Below, one piece after another: positions 1-3,759 of a stretch of 5,512 bases of DNA. Made by a program: the position numbers and the translations under genes. The DNA is from Bdellovibrionales bacterium (GTDB lineage: Bacteria; Bdellovibrionota; Bacteriovoracia; Bacteriovoracales; Bacteriovoracaceae). The stretch covers positions 1 to 5,512 of the forward strand of contig SXUH01000033.1 of assembly GCA_005791855.1 (NCBI GenBank). Direction: 5' to 3'. The notes beneath the pieces were generated by a model that saw nothing but the letters and a program-made list of their open reading frames with translations, was not told where the DNA came from and did no database searches. Each line of letters begins with the position of its first letter. Within the stretch, counting starts at the first letter, position 1.

Positions 1-618
1 GAGCTCTTTCTTAAGGTCGCCCTTCCGGTTGTGACCTCCGTAGGTGGACTCCATCACGACGACGTCCGCCTCCGGACAGACTCCGTGAGGCGGAAGCATC
101 GGATCGTCGTAGCGACCCAGGTCTCCGGAGAAGACGATCCGCTGGCCCTGGGCCCGGATCAGCACTGATGAAGCCCCGAGGATGTGGCCCGCGGGACGAA
201 GGACCACGGAGGCACCGAGGACCTCGAAGGCTTCGTCCCAGTCGCAGGTCCTGACCAACCGGAGAGCGGCGGTCACGTCTTCCTCTTGGTAGAGATTCGA
301 GTCGTGCTGGTTGAGCTTGGCGCTGTCGAGGAGGATGACCCGCATCAGCCGTGCCGTGGGCGGCGTGCAGAAGACGGGCCCCCGGAAGCCGTCCCTCACG
401 AGCTTCGGCAAGAGGCCACAGTGGTCGAGGTGGGCGTGGGTGATGATGACGGCGTCGATCTCCCTGGCCGCGATGGGAAGCCTCAGGAGGTTTAGCTTCT
501 CCGTTTCCGTCGGCCCCTGGGCCAGACCCGCGTCGACGGCGATGGTTCCGCTCGGAAGGTGGAGGAAGGTCAGGGAGCCGGTGACGTCGTCCGTGGCTCC
601 CCAGAATCTGAGTTTCAT
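1..618 (-). CDS. beta-CASP metallo-beta-lactamase nuclease, CPSF/Ysh1-like, 3' end cut by window edge
   Basis: This is a predicted metal-dependent nuclease of the cytoplasmic RNA-processing beta-CASP group. The first 206 residues are visible and the reading frame runs off the left edge; relatives are usually about 450 residues or more. Metallo-beta-lactamase motifs are intact: the zinc-binding HAHLDH at residues 61-66, the motif-3 His in AGHILG (about 145) and the motif-4 Asp in FSGDLGR (166). ESTYGG at 190-195 is the start of the beta-CASP insertion (motif A). The N-terminus, with a GATDDVTGS stretch, matches the usual opening of this family. The ATG at 618 overlaps the TGA of the upstream nuclease gene as ATGA, and AAAGGAG lies 8 nt upstream. 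Known relatives are endo- or 5' exoribonucleases; substrate cannot be read here, and DNA cannot be excluded. The rest of the beta-CASP domain and any KH or RNA-binding extension lie outside the window. Confidence 0.93.
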   Translation of the reverse strand, partial: MKLRFWGATDDVTGSLTFLHLPSGTIAVDAGLAQGPTETEKLNLLRLPIAAREIDAVIITHAHLDHCGLLPKLVRDGFRGPVFCTPPTARLMRVILLDSAKLNQHDSNLYQEEDVTAALRLVRTCDWDEAFEVLGASVVLRPAGHILGASSVLIRAQGQRIVFSGDLGRYDDPMLPPHGVCPEADVVVMESTYGGHNRKGDLKKEL

Positions 619-1448
619 GCTTTGCTCTCCTTTAGCAGATCGATCTCCGCCAGGAGCGAGTCGATGCTCGATTCCTCCAGGCCCAGCTGGAGGAGGAGGT
701 TCAGGTGCGCCGGAAGGTCGGCGGCGAGGATGATGTTCCGGGAGAGGAGGTGCTGTTTCATCAGCTTGCTCAGGCGCCGCAGACTGGTGATGGGGTAGAG
801 GCGAAGGCCCTTGATCTCCTCGAGGAACGAGCGCTCCGCGGGCGCGTTGACCCCGAGGAGCAGCAGGCCCGTGCCTCTGGCGTAGGTGAGGGCGTCGGCG
901 CTGAAGGCCGTGTTGCTCACGAGGTAGAAGTTCTCGAGCCGCTTCCCCTCGGGCCCTTCCCGCAGGTCGTCCCAGCGGGCTTTCACGTAGAGGGTGACCT
1001 TGACGTCGTTCTTGCTCCCCACTCGGTTGTGGAACTTGCATTCGACGAAGGAGGAGCGGCCCTGCTTCTGGGCCACGACGTCCACCTCGTGCCGCACGTA
1101 CCTGCCCTGGAGGGTCTGGCAGGTGGTCGCTCGGTACCCGAGCCTTTCGAAGTAGCGCGCGACGTAGGTTTCGAAGTGGTGCCCGGTGGGCCCGAGCTCG
1201 AGGAGCGCGCGCTTGAGGGAGTACTGGATGGCCGCGACCGGGGAGCGCTCGTGGACCAGGCGCAGGGCCTTCTTGTAGATGTCCCGGGTCCTGTCGCCCT
1301 CGGAGCTCTCGCGGGAGACCTGGTCGGTGATGAGGTCGCACTGGCGGGGCGGGAGGTCCGTCCGCCGGAGCGAGGTGTAGAGCTTATCCCGGGAGAAGAA
1401 CTCGGTGTTCCCCCGGGCCTTGTAGATCTGAAACTTCCGGGGTCTCAT
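615..1448 (-). CDS. ATP-cone domain fused to Mrr-like PD-(D/E)XK nuclease
   Basis: A 277-residue protein predicted to cut nucleic acid under nucleotide control. Residues about 4-85 resemble an ATP-cone: a basic start (RPRKFQIYK), then FFSRDKLYTSLRR and a helical continuation. ATP-cones bind ATP/dATP and regulate ribonucleotide reductases and NrdR. Residues about 90-200 form a restriction-endonuclease-like core: FE at 92-93, the acidic HEVDVV at 120-125 (D123), and VECKFH at 135-140 (E136, K138), giving the D...ExK catalytic pattern. The C-terminal 55 residues are Leu-rich helices of unknown role. I chose the ATG at 1448 because the ATP-cone begins directly after it and it overlaps the preceding TGA as ATGA; the ribosome site is weak (GGAAAAG), which fits coupling by re-initiation. 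The stop overlaps the beta-CASP gene's start in the same way. It is not a classical restriction enzyme by context: no methylase or specificity gene is nearby. Confidence 0.88.
   Translation of the reverse strand: MRPRKFQIYKARGNTEFFSRDKLYTSLRRTDLPPRQCDLITDQVSRESSEGDRTRDIYKKALRLVHERSPVAAIQYSLKRALLELGPTGHHFETYVARYFERLGYRATTCQTLQGRYVRHEVDVVAQKQGRSSFVECKFHNRVGSKNDVKVTLYVKARWDDLREGPEGKRLENFYLVSNTAFSADALTYARGTGLLLLGVNAPAERSFLEEIKGLRLYPITSLRRLSKLMKQHLLSRNIILAADLPAHLNLLLQLGLEESSIDSLLAEIDLLKESKA
627..633 (-). promoter_or_regulatory. Shine-Dalgarno for the beta-CASP gene
   Basis: AAAGGAG on the minus strand lies inside the last codons of the ATP-cone nuclease gene, 8 nt before the ATG at 618. It supports that start and means ribosomes can load independently as well as by ATGA re-initiation. 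Confidence 0.8.
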
Positions 1449-2572
1449 CTTTTCCGGAGGAGCTTGGCCAGGTCTTCGAGCTCCTTCTTCACGTCCGCCG
1501 GGATGTGCGTCCCCGAGGATCCGGAGAAGTCGAACTCGACACTCTCCTTGTACTCCTCGAGGCACTTGGGGGCCACGGGGCTCTTCGGGTACCGGCGCAC
1601 GCACTGCTTGAGGAAGCGGTCGCCGGAGCCGAAGAAGTTCTCCCGCTTGAGGTGCTTCTCGGCCCAGCCCAGCCAGTAGCTGATCTCCGGCGCCTTGGGG
1701 GACTCGGGGTTTTCGAAGAGGAAGTTGGAGAGCAGACCCGAGGCGAAGAGCAGGTCGACGTCGTTCCCTTCCTCCAGGGAGGGCTTCGCCTTGAGCGGAG
1801 CGAGCACGGCGGCGGTGAACTCCTCGACGTCCTTCTCGGTCGCAAGGCCCGGGCCCAGGTACTTACTATTCTCCCAGAACTGGAGCCGGTTCCTCCAGGC
1901 GACGACGGAGCGCTTGACGGACTCCGGGAGCTCCTTCTTCCCGGCGTAGTGGCCGAACTTCGAAACCAGGTCCGCCGGCGTCTTGAGCACCTTCGTGTCG
2001 ATCAGGAGGAGCTGCTTGAACGGGAGCTCCACGTCCTTGAAGTACTTCTTGATGAGGGCATCGTCGATGGCGCGCACGAAGCTCGCCTTCGCGTCCACGT
2101 ACCGGCGGACGATGAGCTGGGCCAGACCCAGGTTGTAGACAGTGTCGAACTTCGACGGATCGATGGAGAGCTCGCCGTTCTGGAAGCTCGAGGTGTGGGA
2201 CGGCGGGAGCCGGGTGTGGCAGTCCAGGCAGTGGGTGGTGATCTCCCGGAGCCGCCAGTGGGCGAAGTCCTTCTCACCCTTTCTGAAGGACTCGAGGCTG
2301 CTCTGGAGGTTCTCGTTCACCAGCGCGTAGGACGGGGCGAAGAGGTCCTGCTTGAGCACCTTCTCGTGCTTGGCGGAGCGGAAGGCTTCCTGCAGCTCGA
2401 CGATCTTCTCCCCGATCAGGGCCTCGTTCTTCTTCTCCAGGAACTTCTCCCGGTCGCTCAGGAAGGGGATGAGTTCGGTGAGGGCCGCGAACGCCCGGTT
2501 CATCTGCGACAGGGGTGCGGCCAGCGCGGGAGTGAGGAAGAGGAGGGAGAGAAGGAGAGCTGCGTGCTTCAT
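1445..2572 (-). CDS. exported haem-motif (CXXCH) protein with TPR-like helices
   Basis: A 375-residue predicted periplasmic protein. Residues 1-19 are a clear signal peptide: a Lys near the start, a Leu-rich core, and ALA|AP as a likely cleavage site. A single c-type haem attachment motif, CLDCH, sits at 115-119 and is preceded by a His (114). Residues about 140-172 (VYNLGLAQLIV... then AKASFVRAID) look like a TPR helix pair, and most of the remainder is predicted helical. Near the C-terminus are two further Cys (324 and 337) flanking RRYPKSPVAPK, then an SGSSGTHIP segment and a closing helix. One haem suggests an electron carrier or a redox/ligand sensor rather than a multihaem conduit; haem loading is assumed from the motif. 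The frame extends upstream to 2638, but the ATG at 2572 directly begins the signal peptide and has a good ribosome site. Its TGA overlaps the nuclease ATG by 4 nt. Exact family not recognised. Confidence 0.88.
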   Translation of the reverse strand: MKHAALLLSLLFLTPALAAPLSQMNRAFAALTELIPFLSDREKFLEKKNEALIGEKIVELQEAFRSAKHEKVLKQDLFAPSYALVNENLQSSLESFRKGEKDFAHWRLREITTHCLDCHTRLPPSHTSSFQNGELSIDPSKFDTVYNLGLAQLIVRRYVDAKASFVRAIDDALIKKYFKDVELPFKQLLLIDTKVLKTPADLVSKFGHYAGKKELPESVKRSVVAWRNRLQFWENSKYLGPGLATEKDVEEFTAAVLAPLKAKPSLEEGNDVDLLFASGLLSNFLFENPESPKAPEISYWLGWAEKHLKRENFFGSGDRFLKQCVRRYPKSPVAPKCLEEYKESVEFDFSGSSGTHIPADVKKELEDLAKLLRKR

Positions 2573-2577
2573 GGTGA

Positions 2578-2582
2578 CCTCT
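2578..2582 (-). promoter_or_regulatory. Shine-Dalgarno fixing the start of the haem-motif protein
   Basis: AGAGG on the minus strand ends 5 nt before the ATG at 2572 and overlaps the TAG stop of the CBS gene (2583-2581). It favours this start, directly before the signal peptide, over the in-frame ATG at 2638 inside the CBS gene. Confidence 0.7.
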
Positions 2583-2991
2583 ACTTTCGTAAACGGGTTT
2601 CGAGTAAGTTCTTCGTCGCCTTTAAAGCATCGATCCAAGTGAAGATCCCTACAAGATGCTCGTTGTCATTGACCAGCACGCAGCCGTACTTCTTCTCGGC
2701 CATTTCATCGAGCACCTCATCGAGCAGCGTTTCCGGAGTAACCTTGTAGGGATTCGGGGTGAAGCAGTCGTAGACCTTGAGCTTCGCCAGGTCCACGCCG
2801 TTCAGCGACCGGATGAGGTTCACGTCCGTGCTCGAGAGGATCCCCTCGATCTTCCCGCCGTAGAGCACGGGGAGGTGGCGGATGTGGTTCTTCTGCATGA
2901 GGGCTGCGGCGTCCAGTAGCGGAGCGTCCTTCTCAATCGAGATCGGGGTCTGGGTCATGTACTTCTTGATCTGGGGGATGGGCTTACTCAT
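2581..2991 (-). CDS. stand-alone two-CBS-domain protein
   Basis: A 136-residue cytoplasmic protein made almost wholly of a CBS pair (Bateman module). CBS1 spans about residues 8-60: KYMTQTPISIEKDAPLLDAA, then HIRHLPVL and GILSSTDV. CBS2 spans about 75-125: CFTPNPYKVTPETLLDE, then YGCVLVNDNEHLVGIFTWIDAL. The SSTD segment ending CBS1 and the TWID segment ending CBS2 sit where CBS pairs contact the ribose/phosphate of bound adenine nucleotides. There is no catalytic or DNA-binding domain, so it probably works by binding AMP, ATP or a related ligand and acting on a partner. The ATG at 2991 is preceded by AAGGAG and lies 3 nt after the stop of the upstream gene; an 8-nt gap separates it from the haem-motif gene. 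Ligand and partner are unknown. Confidence 0.92.
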   Translation of the reverse strand: MSKPIPQIKKYMTQTPISIEKDAPLLDAAALMQKNHIRHLPVLYGGKIEGILSSTDVNLIRSLNGVDLAKLKVYDCFTPNPYKVTPETLLDEVLDEMAEKKYGCVLVNDNEHLVGIFTWIDALKATKNLLETRLRK

Positions 2992-2994
2992 TTT

Positions 2995-3594
2995 TCACTC
3001 CTTGGGTTTTGCACTGGTGAGTTGCTTGTAGATGAAGGTTCCGGTCATGAGGGCACCGGCGAAGATGATCAGTCCTTGGTTGAGCTCCCTGGTGAGCATC
3101 GGTTCGAGGCCACCGGCGGTGAGGGAGTGCATGAGGAGCATGGACCCCGTGACGGTGAGGGCCGAGGCGACTTCGGTGCTCACGGGGATCGCCTGAGGAG
3201 AGTAGACCTTCGCCTCGAGACGCAGGGGGATGGGCCTCTCGCTCCCAGCGGCGTCCAGAGCATCCGCGAGCCTCTTGAGCGAGACGGTCTTGACTCCTGT
3301 GATGACGAACACCGGCACCAGATTGGTTTCTCCCGCGGCGGCTGAGGGGACATAGGAGATGTGGCCTCGGACGAGTGCGTCGTCTCCGGGTCTCATCGAT
3401 CTTATAACTTTCATCAGGTTCTCATCCTCAAGCACACTTGGGATGGCGTCGCCCTCCACTGATCGGACGAGCCGCACGGAGCTGCCCAAGGACTCGAGCT
3501 TCCCAACGACTTCGATGTCGGAGCCAACCGGAGCTTGGGCCAGGCACAGGGCCCAGGGGAGGAGGAGGTAGCAGAAGACGGAGATGATTTTCAT
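2995..3594 (-). CDS. exported protein of unknown function with hydrophobic C-terminal helices
   Basis: A 199-residue protein that I do not recognise. Residues 1-19 or 1-21 form a signal peptide (MKIISVFCYLLLPWALCLA, then QAP). Residues about 25-135 are a beta-rich region: SDIEVVGKLESLGSSVRLV, later DDALVRGHISYV and NLVPVFVITGV, reminiscent of a small OB-like barrel but not provable by eye. Residues about 140-162 (EVASALTVTGSMLLMHSLTAGG) and 172-192 (NQGLIIFAGALMTGTFIYKQL) are hydrophobic, and the second is a plausible transmembrane anchor followed by a Lys-containing tail. The likely topology is an envelope domain anchored in the inner membrane. It is the first gene of the operon. The ATG at 3594 is the only reasonable start, because an in-frame TAG lies 9 nt upstream (3606-3604). 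The AGAGG before it touches the ATG without a spacer, so initiation may rely on the weaker TAGG 8 nt away. Confidence 0.82.
   Translation of the reverse strand: MKIISVFCYLLLPWALCLAQAPVGSDIEVVGKLESLGSSVRLVRSVEGDAIPSVLEDENLMKVIRSMRPGDDALVRGHISYVPSAAAGETNLVPVFVITGVKTVSLKRLADALDAAGSERPIPLRLEAKVYSPQAIPVSTEVASALTVTGSMLLMHSLTAGGLEPMLTRELNQGLIIFAGALMTGTFIYKQLTSAKPKE
2998..3003 (-). promoter_or_regulatory. Shine-Dalgarno for the CBS-domain gene
   Basis: AAGGAG on the minus strand lies inside the last codons (Lys-Glu) of the preceding exported protein, 6 nt before the ATG at 2991. It supports that start and close coupling between the first two genes. Confidence 0.8.
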
Positions 3595-3623
3595 CCTCTG
3601 AGCCTACGCCCGAGTTCCGGTTT

Positions 3624-3635
3624 GCACGAGTGTGC
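3624..3635 (-). other. small stem-loop in presumed operon leader
   Basis: GCAC and GTGC pair around a 4-nt loop (ACTC on the minus strand), between the larger GAAA hairpin and the first ATG of the leftward operon. At 4 bp it may be chance; it matters only as a possible second element of a structured leader. Confidence 0.3.
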
Positions 3636-3641
3636 GGGTCA

Positions 3642-3674
3642 GGAGAAAACATGACTTTCGTCAGTTAATTCTCC
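3642..3674 (-). other. imperfect hairpin with GAAA tetraloop in presumed operon leader
   Basis: Read on the minus strand, GGAGAA, AAC and UGAC pair with GUCA, GUU and UUCUCC, for 13 bp in all. There is a UU bulge on the 5' side, a single U bulge on the 3' side, and a GAAA loop closed by C-G, a classic GNRA tetraloop. It lies 47 nt before the ATG at 3594. No T-tract follows on either strand, so it is not a typical intrinsic terminator. It could be a leader RNA structure if transcription starts upstream, or simply a protein-binding dyad in DNA. Confidence 0.5.
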
Positions 3675-3690
3675 GGTGCTCTGGTGATAA

Positions 3691-3702
3691 TAGCTGCAGC
3701 TA
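3691..3702. promoter_or_regulatory. 12-bp perfect palindrome, possible operator
   Basis: TAGCTGCAGCTA is a perfect inverted repeat roughly in the middle of the divergent region and touching the overlapping -10 candidates. Its position suits a dimeric regulator acting on both directions, but no regulator gene is in the window and a short palindrome can arise by chance. Confidence 0.4.
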
Positions 3703-3751
3703 ACCTTTAAAACTGACCCCGGACTTTTTATATTTTAGAGATCCGAAGAGT

Positions 3752-3755
3752 GAGG
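3752..3755 (+). promoter_or_regulatory. Shine-Dalgarno for the P-type ATPase
   Basis: GAGG within GAGTGAGGAACG lies 4 nt before the ATG at 3760, a slightly short spacing. It supports that ATG, from which the cation-ATPase N-terminal domain begins at once. Confidence 0.65.
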
Positions 3756-3759
3756 AACG

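Larger units (their letters stand above)
3595..3759. promoter_or_regulatory. divergent intergenic regulatory region
   Basis: The 165 bp between the two divergent genes are AT-richer than the flanking genes and must hold both promoters unless the operon is read from elsewhere. Possible -10 boxes overlap back to back: GATAAT at 3686-3691 on the plus strand and TATTAT at 3692-3687 on the minus strand, but neither has a convincing -35 at 16-18 bp. A second AT-rich block, TTTTTATATTTTAG, lies at 3725-3738 close to the ATPase gene. The region also holds a hairpin, a palindrome and GTCAG repeats, listed separately. Promoter positions are a guess; the divergent arrangement itself is plain. Confidence 0.6.

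Noticed and set aside
615..1448. Type IV (Mrr-like) restriction or phage-defence system
   Set aside because: The nuclease fold alone is not enough: no methylase, helicase, specificity subunit or mobile-element trace is present, and the operon mixes in envelope genes. Defence remains untested rather than supported.
1449..1604. Longer N-terminus for the ATP-cone nuclease, from an ATG at 1604
   Set aside because: The extra 52 residues are Arg/Gly/Pro-rich shadow sequence inside the haem-motif gene; the ATP-cone starts right after the ATG at 1448, which forms an ATGA junction.
705..1679. Open frame of 324 codons on the plus strand
   Set aside because: It is antisense to the ATP-cone nuclease and the haem-motif gene, with no recognisable domain or good ribosome site.
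2573..2638. Longer N-terminus for the haem-motif protein, from an ATG at 2638
   Set aside because: It would put 22 charged residues before the signal peptide and start within the CBS gene; the ATG at 2572 has AGAGG at good spacing.
1505..2749. Open frame of 414 codons on the plus strand
   Set aside because: It lies antisense to the haem-motif and CBS genes, has a low-complexity Glu/Leu/Val/Arg-rich translation without domain features, and is explained by GC-rich codon bias on the opposite strand.
3535..3594. Lipoprotein signal in the first operon gene, ending at Cys17
   Set aside because: The residue before Cys17 is Leu, which fits a lipobox poorly; a normal cleavage after Ala19 or Ala21 is more likely.
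3642..3674. Hairpin read as an intrinsic terminator
   Set aside because: No T-tract follows it on either strand, and it sits between divergent gene starts where no transcript needs to end.
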